NCBI GenBank assembly: GCA_949752735.1
Contig: OX457052.1
Coordinates: 38,417,457-38,481,456, forward strand
Length of the DNA stretch: 64,000 nucleotides
From: Lumbricus terrestris
Taxonomy: Eukaryota > Annelida > Clitellata > Crassiclitellata > Lumbricidae
Direction: 5' to 3'
Shown: one piece after another, positions 18,920 through 27,105 of the stretch
Numbering within the stretch: position 1 is the stretch's first letter
Layout of the letters: every line of letters begins with the position of its first letter
The notes under the pieces: generated by a model
What the model was told of the DNA's origin: nothing
Databases searched by the model: none
Seen by the model: only the letters and a program-made list of their open reading frames with translations
Position numbers and translations under genes: made by a program

Positions 18920-19248
18920 CAGGGCCGTGTTTAAGGGTCTTCGAGTGTCGGTGCAGTTTTTCAGCAGGGCAAAATGCCGTTCGGCAGTTTTACAAGATTA
19001 GCCGTTTAACAAAAATCCGATGTTCAATAGGCTAGCCTACGTGGTTTGTCGGCTGTGGAGGGTCAGCAAGCAAGCACGCAACGTCGGCGAACTTAGTGAA
19101 ATCAATGTTTTCTAACATTCACTGATTTTACAACAGGTTTAAGTAGCACCGAGACTCGCAAAAGGCATTTGGCCAGTGGTAACAAAACTCTCGGCTCGGG
19201 GGCATTCGGTGCACCGCACCGAATGGACCTATGTTAAACACGGCCCTG
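18920..19248. mobile_element. hAT-type MITE
   Basis: Termini CAGGGCCGTGTTTAAGG / TGTTAAACACGGCCCTG with a perfect 8-bp duplication GTGAATTG (18912-18919, 19249-19256). The empty site is present at about 57680. Noncoding. Confidence 0.93.
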
Positions 19249-20276
19249 GTGAATTGGTGCGAATAGCCAACATACGAACGAATAAAATATTCTTATGATT
19301 ATTTGTAGTCAATAATAAAATTATATTTGCATGTAAACATAATGTCCTGCAACAACCAGAATAATATCTTTAAAATGCTGGTTATGTTTTGAATTAAATT
19401 CTCAAGTGAATAAGTGAAATCGCAAGAAAATCGATTCAGTTGAGCGGTTGGTTCAGTGTTTAGTGACGGAGGAGAAAGTTTAAAATAATACATGACTTTA
19501 TTATCCAACTACATGTATAGAGGAAGCCGGGGTAATTTCGGCCAATATCCTTATTTTTTGGTAAATTGAAACGGGTTGACTGTTAAACTTAGATTAAATC
19601 ACAACTAAATATTTAGCAAGATAGGAACAATATACTGCAAGGTTGCTTTTTGATTGAGGAAAACATTTGTGAAGAAAATGTTAATTTTTTTAAAGTGAAT
19701 TTTGGCCGGTTTTACCCCGGTGTACGGGGTGAATTCGGCCAACACTGTTAATTTTATCCTCAAAACAAACCAGATGAGGTATATGCATTAATGTATTAGC
19801 CGGTACCAAGGAAGCGCTAATATGGAGTAAAGCATAAGCTATTATTATTATTTTTAAAATATTTTGTTTACAAAACAAATGACCTTTCCTGGACTTCTTT
19901 CGTCACATCGCACGCTTGCCTTTCGTCTGAAAAGTTCTGGGTATATAATATAGAGTAAGAAATGATGCGATTTAGTTATATTTTAAATTAAAATTGGGAA
20001 AATTATTAAAAAATATAGTCATTATATTAAAATAGGTACTATGTACCATACCTAACATTTTTGGAGTAAATCCGTCCAAACGGCCTAATTTACCCCGATC
20101 CACACACCCTACATAAGAATCTTAACGAGCACGGACCGCCATTTTGGACAATGAATTTGGGTAACCAAATGACTGTTTGCCATTGGCAAAAACTATCGTG
20201 GTTTGCAGGATGAAAGCAAATAATCAAGATTATCTTCAATTCTTAGCTTTTACTGACGACTGTATCTTCTTTCCCT

Positions 20277-21145
20277 TCAGGCTAGGATTATTCCCTCTGG
20301 CGAGGGGTCAGCCACTCGGATCCTTCTCCTCCACTTGTCTCTGCTTCCGGTGTCTTCTTTCTTCAATTTGAGCAGCTTCAGGTCTTGTTGTATCACGTCC
20401 TCCCATCTTTTCTTCTGTCGTCCCCGACTGCGTCGACCATGTACCTCCGCCTGCGTGATTCTTTTGACGCAGCTACGCTCCTCTTTTCTCATTACGTGTC
20501 CATACCATCGCAGCCTGGTCTCCCGTGCTTTGTCAGTGATGCATGCCACACCGAGCGTCTTCCTGATGTCCTCACTTCGTTTCATGTCTTTCAATGATAT
20601 TCCAAGCATCCATCGCAGCATTCTCATCTCTGTTCTTTCCAGCAAACTCTCGTCCCTTTTCGTTAATGCCCAGGCCTCTGCTCCATATAGCATTACTGGC
20701 CTTATCATCGTTTTGTAGATTTTTCCCTTGAGGTGAGTCGGCATTTTAAAGTCGCATAACACTCCGGATAGTTCTCTCCACTTCTGCCACGCTACTCTGA
20801 TTCTGTTCCTGACGTCCTGCTCGCATCCTCCCTGCGCATTCATCGTCGATCCCAGATATTTAAACGTTTCCACCTGCTTCAGTGGTTCTCCCTTGATGCT
20901 CTTTATCTCCACTGTCTCCGCTGATTTTGAGCATACCATGGTTTCTGTTTTGTTTATGTTTACCTTGAGGCCCTTGCTCTCCACTGCCGTTTGCCACTCC
21001 GTAAAGTGTGTCTGCATCCTCTCCTCTGCATCGGCCGCCAGCACAAGATCATCCGCATACAGCATATCCCACGGCACCTCTCTCCTTACATGCTCCGACA
21101 CAGCATCCATCACAATAATGAATAGTAGAGGACTCAGGCATGATC
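20277..21145 (-). pseudogene. RTE-type LINE reverse transcriptase, C-terminal portion
   Basis: Minus-strand frame from GSCLSPLLF just inside the insertion point, through the catalytic MLYADDLVLAA box, thumb (GLKVNINKTETMVCS, FKYLGS) and the RTE-type C-terminal region (RLRWYGHVMRKEE). The N-terminal half lies on the far side of the Polinton at 38128-38716. The reading frame resumes exactly across the 6-bp duplication. Confidence 0.88.
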
Positions 21146-21151
21146 CCTGGT
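21146..21151. repeat. Target site duplication CCTGGT, left copy
   Basis: Identical to 38128-38133. A 6-bp duplication is the hallmark of Polinton integration. Confidence 0.95.
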
Positions 21152-21534
21152 AGTAGATAGATTAAGACTATTCTGGGACATTTGACCACAATCATGGTTA
21201 AACTTTTCCAAACCATCCATAACCATGGTTTAAAAATATAACCATCCATAACCATGGTTTAAAAATATAACCATCCATAACCATGCTTCAAAAATATATC
21301 GACCCATAACCATGGTTAAACTTTTACCAATCAACCCAAACCATGGTTAAACTTTTCCCAACTTTTCCCAACTTTTCCAAAACTACCCATAACCATGCTT
21401 CAAAAATATATCAACCCATAACCATGGTTCAAAAAATATGCTGTCTCATCAAAAATTTGCCACCCCATAACCACCCCAGCACGCGCCTATGACTCATCAT
21501 GCGGGGAATTTCCAGTAGTTTCGATGATGAGTCA
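21152..21534. repeat. Polinton left terminal inverted repeat
   Basis: Contains about eight units built around CCATAACCATGGTT plus an AAAAATATA spacer. The inner end holds TGACTCA (21490-21496), GGGGAATTTCC (21503-21513) and TGAGTCA (21528-21534). Identity to the right copy stops exactly after the last TGAGTCA. Confidence 0.95.
21490..21534. promoter_or_regulatory. AP-1 / kappaB / AP-1 site cluster in left TIR
   Basis: Two AP-1 consensus heptamers (TGACTCA, TGAGTCA) in inverted orientation flank a consensus kappaB site (GGGAATTTCC). The mirrored copy is at 37745-37789. Binding is inferred from consensus only. The outer ATGACTCATCAT / ATGATGAGTCA arms could instead serve as a hairpin or an integrase-binding element. 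Confidence 0.45.
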
Positions 21535-21569
21535 TAGGGTGATTACGTCGGTTGAGAAAATAACCCTCA

Positions 21570-22490
21570 TCACATGACCACTAAGTTTTCATTATCTACC
21601 CACGAATTAAAAGACTCGGGATAACCTAACCACTTCACGAGCGATTTCTTTCCGCGTTTCCTGATAATCTTTTCTATTCTAAATATTTCTTGAGTCGTCT
21701 TCTGCAGCTCTTGCTCGTAAAATGAACCTTGTATTTCCTCGCTATTATAATCAGTAATCTTATAAGTTGGTGGATCTGTGTATTGAACTCCAGACACGGT
21801 AAATACCTCTTCCGTCCATCTAGGTGTGTATCCCTTCTCAAAAATATTCTTCTTCTTAGTTATTCTGACCTTATCACCAATTGAAAACTTTGGTATAATA
21901 GGTTCTGAAATCTCTTTACCGTATAAATTCATAAATACAGTTTTTTCATTCACTTTCATACTAGCCTTAGCGGGAGTCATTTTAATCGAACCGTGCCTTG
22001 TATTGTTATAATTACCCACCATTTCATCCAAAACGTTGATATATCTTCTCGTCGAGTTAGCCGAAAAATATTTATACATCTTTTCTTTCATCGTTCGGTT
22101 CCATCTCTCAACAACGCAAGATTTTTCCTCATTCTCGGTAGAGTACAACTCAACCAAATTCTTTACATCCTTATTATAAAATTCTTTCCCTTTATCGACC
22201 CATAATTTCACAGGCTTCCTCCCGCCCTCGAGTATCTTCATGAAGCCGTCAGCTGTAGATTTCCCACTCTTATCTTTCAATGGTACAATCCAGCCGAATT
22301 TTGAAAACACATCTATAACGGTTAATAGGTATTTCACCCCATCGTTATCTTTAGCGAAGCTCTGCATATCCACTAAATCGGCAGCCCATATCTCATCTAT
22401 CCCGTTAACAAGCACCTTCCTTTTTCTAAAATGTCTAACTACCGGTTTGTGTAATTCATCGGCTAATTGATCAGTCCATTTCAGTTCAGA
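21570..22490 (-). CDS. Polinton integrase (retroviral-type, with chromodomain)
   Basis: DDE integrase of the rve fold that joins element ends to host DNA. Numbered from codon 22415: first Asp in WAADLVDM (D13), second in VDKGKEF (D74), Glu in VVERWNRTMK (E103). A chromodomain follows at about 243-281 (RIEKIIRKRGKKSLVKWLGY, then SWVDNENL), probably a chromatin-targeting module. The frame stays open upstream of 22415 to about 22520 and encodes conserved-looking sequence (ELKWTDQLADELHKPVV), but has no ATG before DLVDM. It overlaps the end of the PLA2-like frame in the -1 frame, so expression probably depends on that gene. No HHCC finger was seen N-terminally. Confidence 0.9.
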   Translation of the reverse strand, partial: SELKWTDQLADELHKPVVRHFRKRKVLVNGIDEIWAADLVDMQSFAKDNDGVKYLLTVIDVFSKFGWIVPLKDKSGKSTADGFMKILEGGRKPVKLWVDKGKEFYNKDVKNLVELYSTENEEKSCVVERWNRTMKEKMYKYFSANSTRRYINVLDEMVGNYNNTRHGSIKMTPAKASMKVNEKTVFMNLYGKEISEPIIPKFSIGDKVRITKKKNIFEKGYTPRWTEEVFTVSGVQYTDPPTYKITDYNSEEIQGSFYEQELQKTTQEIFRIEKIIRKRGKKSLVKWLGYPESFNSWVDNENLVVM

Positions 22491-23008
22491 GTTTTTTTTA
22501 ATCCTAAACCGAGGCTCGCCTTAGTAGATAATATAGGTTTAACTATAGCCCTCTCCACTCGTTCTCGCAAGCTCGGATTAGAAATGTTATTCAAATTATT
22601 AATCATGGCTAAATCCGCAATATTTCTAGAAGCAGTATCGGTGTGTTGATCGTAAGCAAGATCGTGGATATATGCTGCGTTATCTACACGATTAATAGGT
22701 CTGCTCCAATCTTTAGGAGTTCCGTTCGGATTTAGTCTCTTATCTAGCCTTGTACCAGGACCTGTAAACTGATGACCCGGTAAATGCATCTCACCGGGAA
22801 ACTTAGCCCACGGTAATTTTATGGTACTAGTGGCCGCATTCAATGAACTAACTAAATCGCCGCCCTTAGTAGTGGCGCTTTTTACGAATTGTGTTTTAGT
22901 TTTCCCGCATACAGCGCAAACACCTCGAAGCATCGATCTTCCATTATTCGCTACGGCGTTCTGCACATCTCTCGTTTCAGTCTGCTTTTTACACTTTACG
23001 CAATACAT
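22481..23008 (-). CDS. Zinc-ribbon / parvovirus-type PLA2-like protein
   Basis: 175 residues. The N-terminus is a zinc ribbon (CVKC at 3-6, CAVC near 31-34). The middle carries the two hallmarks of secreted and parvoviral phospholipase A2: a GPGT calcium-loop motif and NAAYIHDLAYDQH with the His-Asp pair. The fold is inferred. In parvoviruses such domains breach endosomal membranes; a similar entry role here is inference. It starts at an ATG preceded by AAAGCGAA and is divergent from the ATPase by 25 bp. It ends just after an A run where the -1 frame continues into integrase. Confidence 0.75.
   Translation of the reverse strand: MYCVKCKKQTETRDVQNAVANNGRSMLRGVCAVCGKTKTQFVKSATTKGGDLVSSLNAATSTIKLPWAKFPGEMHLPGHQFTGPGTRLDKRLNPNGTPKDWSRPINRVDNAAYIHDLAYDQHTDTASRNIADLAMINNLNNISNPSLRERVERAIVKPILSTKASLGLGLKKTLN
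22492..22500 (-). other. Candidate -1 ribosomal frameshift site (A AAA AAA)
   Basis: On the minus strand the PLA2-like frame reads TTA AAA AAA then ends three codons later. A one-base backward slip on the eight-A run enters the integrase frame exactly. The alternative is a single-base deletion in the homopolymer that split an ancestral fused frame. Confidence 0.5.
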
Positions 23009-23033
23009 TTCGCTTTTTTAATACATAAATAAA
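23009..23033. promoter_or_regulatory. 25-bp divergent intergenic region
   Basis: Only 25 bases separate the start codons of the PLA2-like (-) and ATPase (+) genes. The sequence is A/T-rich (TTTTTTAATACATAAATAAA). Any core promoter must overlap the coding starts or be shared. Confidence 0.5.
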
Positions 23034-23822
23034 ATGGAAATCAAAGATTTGAGTTGGGGATCTGCGTTATCGAAAAGATTTAATAATCCCTTGTTACCTA
23101 AAAGTATAAGGGGGTTGATAATTGGAAAGTCAGGCTGCGGAAAAACAACACTTCTTCTGAATCTATTACTCAGGCCGGGCTGGCTAGACTATAATAACCT
23201 CCAGGTATTCGGTAAATCTCTGTTTCAACCAGAATATAGCATTATCAAAAAGGCTTTCGAAGAAAAATTACCGAAAGAAGAGATTGTTAGATTATTCGAG
23301 GAGCTTCAAAACAAAATCATGGAACTAAACGCGTCACCAGACTTTGTTATGGAAGAAATGGCGAAAATGTTAAAAGTCAAATCCGATATCAATGCCGAGT
23401 TTTTTGAAAATGCCGAAGATGTACCAGACCCGAGAGACTTGAGTAGCGAAAAGAAGAATCTGATGATTTTTGACGATTTACAGTTGGAAAAACAAAACAA
23501 GTGCGAAACATATTATATTCGGGGAAGGCATAGTAATGTGGACTGTTTTTACCTCGCTCAGAATTATTTCAAACTACCGCGACAAACGATCAGAGAGAAT
23601 GCAAACTTTATTTGTATGTTCAAACAGGACCAGAAAAATATCGACCATATTTACAACGATCATGCTAGTACGGACATGCATAAAGATGAATTTAGAAAAC
23701 TATGCAAATGGGTTTGGGGGCAACCACACGGATTCCTTGTCATCGACCACAGTAGCGAAAAGTACAATGGCAAATATCGCTGCGGATTCGATCAATTTTA
23801 TGTAATCGAGGATCCGCTGTAG
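23034..23822 (+). CDS. Genome-packaging ATPase (FtsK/HerA-type)
   Basis: 262 residues; motor that pumps DNA into preformed capsids in Polintons and related viruses. Walker A GKSGCGKTT at 31-39, Walker B LMIFDD at 143-148. A downstream Gln-Asn motif (FYLAQNYFKLPRQTIREN) fits the sensor region of A32-like packaging ATPases. The length is normal for the family. The start ATG is preceded by AAATAAA, the context seen at most genes of this element. First gene of the plus-strand block, 21 bp before the penton-like gene. Confidence 0.92.
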   Translation: MEIKDLSWGSALSKRFNNPLLPKSIRGLIIGKSGCGKTTLLLNLLLRPGWLDYNNLQVFGKSLFQPEYSIIKKAFEEKLPKEEIVRLFEELQNKIMELNASPDFVMEEMAKMLKVKSDINAEFFENAEDVPDPRDLSSEKKNLMIFDDLQLEKQNKCETYYIRGRHSNVDCFYLAQNYFKLPRQTIRENANFICMFKQDQKNIDHIYNDHASTDMHKDEFRKLCKWVWGQPHGFLVIDHSSEKYNGKYRCGFDQFYVIEDPL

Positions 23823-23843
23823 TAAAAATATTGCATAATAAAA

Positions 23844-24638
23844 ATGGAATCATCGCTACTCAAACAGATAGCTGATAATACGGAAAAGACGGCTCGTAAC
23901 ACGGAACCAAAAAAGTCATTTTACATTTTCCTGAGCGAAAAGAGCTCACGAATCAGAACAGATTTTAATCCGTCAATTGAACTGGACAAAAATAAAAACT
24001 ATGAAATGGCTCTTCTAAATCTCGAAACGTACTATTCTTTTCCAAATATCGACGCGACAAACAACAACTTCACATATTCGCCAGATGATGACACAGACTG
24101 GATTACCATAAAAGTCCCTGAAGGATGCTATGAAATAACTGAAATCAACGAATGCATACAGAGAATAATGAAGAGGAGAGGGCATTACGATGAGACAAAT
24201 TCAGAGTACTGTATCTCAATACAACCAAACACCAATACGCTGAAGTCTGTGTTAAATATAGCACAGGGCTATCGGGTTAACTTTGACCTCAAGAATTCAA
24301 TCGGATCAGTTCTAGGTTTTGAAAGATTACTCTATCGGAGCGGATATAACGAATCGCAGAACTTGGTAAATATAATGAGTATTACCACTTTGCGAGTGAC
24401 TAACGACATTATCGGGTCTTCATACTCCAACGGAACGACAGAAAACGTGATACATTCTTTTTTCCCAAACGTAGGGCCGGGTTACAAGATTTTCGAAGTG
24501 CCACACAATTTAATATATCTTCCCATTACGCTATCTTCGATTTCAACGATGACGACGGCGCTCACAGACCAAAATGGGAAAGAGGTAAATCTTAGAGGAG
24601 AAGACTTGACGATTCGTTTACACATCAGAGAAGTTTGA
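23844..24638 (+). CDS. Penton-like minor capsid protein
   Basis: 264 residues, matching from memory the conserved Polinton protein assigned as minor capsid (penton, single jelly-roll). Landmarks are NYEMALLNLETYYSFPNI, the GCYEI...INE block, GHYDETNSEYCI, NTLKSVL, SFFPNVGPGYKI, NLIYLPITL and a C-terminal NLRGEDLTIRLHIRE. Its place between packaging ATPase and small virion proteins fits a structural role. There is no signal or membrane segment. The start is preceded by AATAAAA. The capsid-vertex role is inferred by family analogy. Confidence 0.75.
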   Translation: MESSLLKQIADNTEKTARNTEPKKSFYIFLSEKSSRIRTDFNPSIELDKNKNYEMALLNLETYYSFPNIDATNNNFTYSPDDDTDWITIKVPEGCYEITEINECIQRIMKRRGHYDETNSEYCISIQPNTNTLKSVLNIAQGYRVNFDLKNSIGSVLGFERLLYRSGYNESQNLVNIMSITTLRVTNDIIGSSYSNGTTENVIHSFFPNVGPGYKIFEVPHNLIYLPITLSSISTMTTALTDQNGKEVNLRGEDLTIRLHIREV

Positions 24639-24658
24639 AAGTTTTTTTGTAAACTAAA

Positions 24659-25258
24659 ATGAGTCGTTACGTGAAGGTAAATGTCAATATTTCAGAAGCG
24701 CAACAAGACAAAATTAAAAAATCTCTTCAAGCGGGAACTGGTGTGAGTATCAAACTAAGCCATAGCGATATAAACGGAGAGCATGCTTTGGCTTTCACGC
24801 AAGCACAGGTTAATAAATTAGCCAAAGCGTATGAAAAAGGAACAGGTGTGATCATCAAAATGAGTAAAACGCAATTGGAGAACAATAAGAAAGTCCAAGG
24901 GGGATTTATAGGTGCTATACTTCCGTTTCTAGCAACAGCGGGTAAATTCCTTGTGTCTAAATTAATACCTAGTTTAGCGATGGGGGCTATGAGCGGCTTA
25001 GGTTCCACAGCCACGTCGAAGATTGTTGATAAATTCAGCGGATCTGGGGTAGTGTATGTTAAGGACGATGATAAGTGGTTTAAGATAAGAGCAGCCGGGT
25101 CTGGTTTGTTCCTGTCCCCATGGCAGAAAGGCGCCTCGATAACAGCATCCGGGCTATACATGAAAACGGGGTCGGGGTATGTGCCTATAGGTAAAGGACT
25201 TTTGTTTGGTCCCAATTCTCCGTTTCAAAACATTCCGATTCTCGGTCAGATATTATAA
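24659..25258 (+). CDS. Conserved Polinton small protein with hydrophobic centre (pVI/pX-like candidate)
   Basis: 199 residues. Two imperfect repeats open the protein (VKVNVNISEAQQDKIKKSLQ... and LAFTQAQVNKLAKAYEKG...). They are followed by a Gly/Ala/Leu-rich hydrophobic stretch at about 83-112 (GGFIGAILPFLATAGKFLV...) and a conserved C-terminus ending GLLFGPNSPFQNIPILG. Adenovirus-like elements carry small membrane-active proteins in this position; assignment to pVI or pX is inference. 20 bp after the penton-like stop. Confidence 0.55.
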   Translation: MSRYVKVNVNISEAQQDKIKKSLQAGTGVSIKLSHSDINGEHALAFTQAQVNKLAKAYEKGTGVIIKMSKTQLENNKKVQGGFIGAILPFLATAGKFLVSKLIPSLAMGAMSGLGSTATSKIVDKFSGSGVVYVKDDDKWFKIRAAGSGLFLSPWQKGASITASGLYMKTGSGYVPIGKGLLFGPNSPFQNIPILGQIL

Positions 25259-25294
25259 ACTATTCTATAAAAAAATATCGTGTAAATAAAACGA

Positions 25295-25975
25295 ATGGAA
25301 TACGACGGCATCAAAATAACACAATCACTCTATCCGAAGCTACCATCAGCACCGGAAGGAGAAATACATATCGTCACAGGGTCGGCGCAAACGTATCGGC
25401 TCCAAAAGATTGGTGAAATTAAAAAGGAAATCGAGCAAGTACGAGACAAAAGAGCGGCGTTGAGTAAAAAGTACCATAGAAGTGTAAGCGTAATCGGCGC
25501 GGTAGGTGGAGTCCTCTCAGCGGTCACGATGGGGCTTGGAATTTCAGGAATCGGAGTATTATCCACTATAATCGCAGCACCCATTGCTATGGCTTTGGAA
25601 GGAGCGGCATTAGGTGTGGGGTTGCTAAGTATAATCGGTATCTACCTCAGTAAGAAGCTTGCGTTGAAGGCAGAGAAGCATGAAAAAATCAAAACGCTAG
25701 CCGACGCGAAACTCAACACGATCAGCGACCATATTTCAAAAGCTCTCATGGATGATAACATTTCAGACCAGGAATATTCCCTGATTCTGAGCGAGATTGA
25801 AAAATTCAACGGCATGAAAGAAGAAATTAGGAGTAATATTAAAGTAGCGATAGACGCGATGGATGAGGTGACGAAACAATCACTCATAGATCGTGGAAAA
25901 GATGAAGCCCGGCAGTACTTTCAAAGTATGTTTGAGAAAAAAAAGACTAACGCAAACATACGTGAAAACATGTAG
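25295..25975 (+). CDS. Conserved Polinton membrane-type protein of unknown function
   Basis: 226 residues: an N-terminal SLYPKLPS segment, a coiled-coil-like IGEIKKEIEQVRDKRAALSKKY stretch, a long hydrophobic Gly/Ala/Ile region (about 66-118, room for two membrane passes), then an alpha-helical IKTLADAKLNTISDHISKAL...EYSLILSEIEKF domain. From memory this is a widespread Polinton family with no assigned function. The C-terminal domain is copied in the next two small genes. Confidence 0.7.
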   Translation: MEYDGIKITQSLYPKLPSAPEGEIHIVTGSAQTYRLQKIGEIKKEIEQVRDKRAALSKKYHRSVSVIGAVGGVLSAVTMGLGISGIGVLSTIIAAPIAMALEGAALGVGLLSIIGIYLSKKLALKAEKHEKIKTLADAKLNTISDHISKALMDDNISDQEYSLILSEIEKFNGMKEEIRSNIKVAIDAMDEVTKQSLIDRGKDEARQYFQSMFEKKKTNANIRENM

Positions 25976-26116
25976 ACGTATGTTGTTGCGTCTGGAAATA
26001 CGTCTAACATTCGCAAACATACGTGAAAACATGTAGACGTATGTCGTTACGTCTGGAAATACGTCCAACTTATGTTTTGAAACACGTCTGAAAACATTAT
26101 ATTTTTTCTACTTAAA
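25976..26116. repeat. Repeated intergenic spacer (ACGT-rich) before chimeric microgene 1
   Basis: Two copies of a block carrying ACATACGTGAAAACATGTAG and ACGTCTGGAAATACGTC, partly palindromic, then ACATTATATTTTTT and TTAAAATG. Related spacers precede the genes at 26635 and 27106. Confidence 0.8.
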
Positions 26117-26530
26117 ATGTCGTTTCCAAAAAACACCGACCCCGCGAAAAGAGAGTTTATCGTTGCTGAATATCTGAAAACCAAGAAGAATTTTCAACAA
26201 AACTTTTTATCGGAGAGATTGGGAGATTCGGGACTGCAAAGTATAATCGCCAGCTACATCTGTAAAAAGCTGATGATGAATGAAAAGATCAAAACGCTAG
26301 CTGACGTGAAACTCAACACGATCTGCGACTATATTGAAAAAGCTCTCATGGATGATAACATTTCAGATGAGGAATATTCGTTGATGCTGAGTGAGATTGA
26401 AAAATTCAACAACAAGAAAGAAGAGATTAGAAGTAAAATTAAAGTCGTGATGGATGTGGTGAACGAGGTGACGAAGAAGTCAGGTAGAAAAACAAAAAAC
26501 GAATCTATCAAAAAGACAAAACATACGTGA
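26117..26530 (+). CDS. Chimeric microgene 1 (N-terminus of 27106 family, C-terminus of 25295 family)
   Basis: 137 residues. The first 45 (DPAKREFIVAEYLKTKKNF..., LGDSGLQ) match the N-terminus of the 302-residue protein at 27106. From about residue 56, EKIKTLADVKLNTI...DDNISDEEYSLMLSEIEKF matches the C-terminal domain of the 226-residue protein at 25295. The hydrophobic middle is missing, so it is likely a soluble helical protein. Function unknown. Confidence 0.7.
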   Translation: MSFPKNTDPAKREFIVAEYLKTKKNFQQNFLSERLGDSGLQSIIASYICKKLMMNEKIKTLADVKLNTICDYIEKALMDDNISDEEYSLMLSEIEKFNNKKEEIRSKIKVVMDVVNEVTKKSGRKTKNESIKKTKHT

Positions 26531-26634
26531 AAACATGTAGACGTATGTTGTTACGTTGGGAAATACGTCCAACTTATGTTTTGAAACATGCCGAAAAACA
26601 CGTCTGAAAACATTATATTTTTTACTTACTTAAA

Positions 26635-27012
26635 ATGTCGTTTCAAAAAATAACCGATCCCGCGAAAAGAGCCGATTTCGTTGTAGAAAATCTGAAAATA
26701 ATCGATGAACATAATCAACAAATTTTATGGGGTTTAATAGGTGATTCGGAGATGGGAAGTTTAATCGACAGCTATAAAAATCAGATGATGAAAGCTGAGA
26801 TGTATGAAGAAATCAAAACGCAAGCTGCTGCGAAACTCAACACGATCAGCGACCATATTATAAAAGCTCTCGTGGATGATATCATTTCAGTTGAGGAATA
26901 TTATCTGATTCTAAGCGATATTAAAGAAATTTGGGGCAATAAGATTACAACCATAGCGGAATCGTTACGCAATCAAGTAATAAGTCAGGAGGTACTTGCA
27001 ATCTATGTTTGA
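26635..27012 (+). CDS. Chimeric microgene 2 (second, more diverged copy)
   Basis: 125 residues with the same two-part make-up: ITDPAKRADFVVENLK..., GDSEMGSLI, then IKTQAAAKLNTISDHIIKAL...EEYYLILSDI. It is more diverged than copy 1 and ends early with a different tail, so it may be decaying. The spacer and TTAAAATG start context are conserved. Confidence 0.6.
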   Translation: MSFQKITDPAKRADFVVENLKIIDEHNQQILWGLIGDSEMGSLIDSYKNQMMKAEMYEEIKTQAAAKLNTISDHIIKALVDDIISVEEYYLILSDIKEIWGNKITTIAESLRNQVISQEVLAIYV

Positions 27013-27105
27013 GAAAAATAACGAATCTGTCGGGAAATACATCCAACTTATGTTTTTCACACGTCTAAAAACACGTCTGAAAAACATTATATTCCTAATT
27101 TTAAA

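Noticed and set aside
21152..21534. Short direct repeats in the TIR as a CRISPR-like array
   Set aside because: Units are of uneven length with near-identical spacers, in an animal transposon terminus; no cas genes.
24727..25215. 162-codon minus-strand frame opposite the pVI/pX-like gene
   Set aside because: Shadow of the plus-strand gene; no start context and no recognisable protein.
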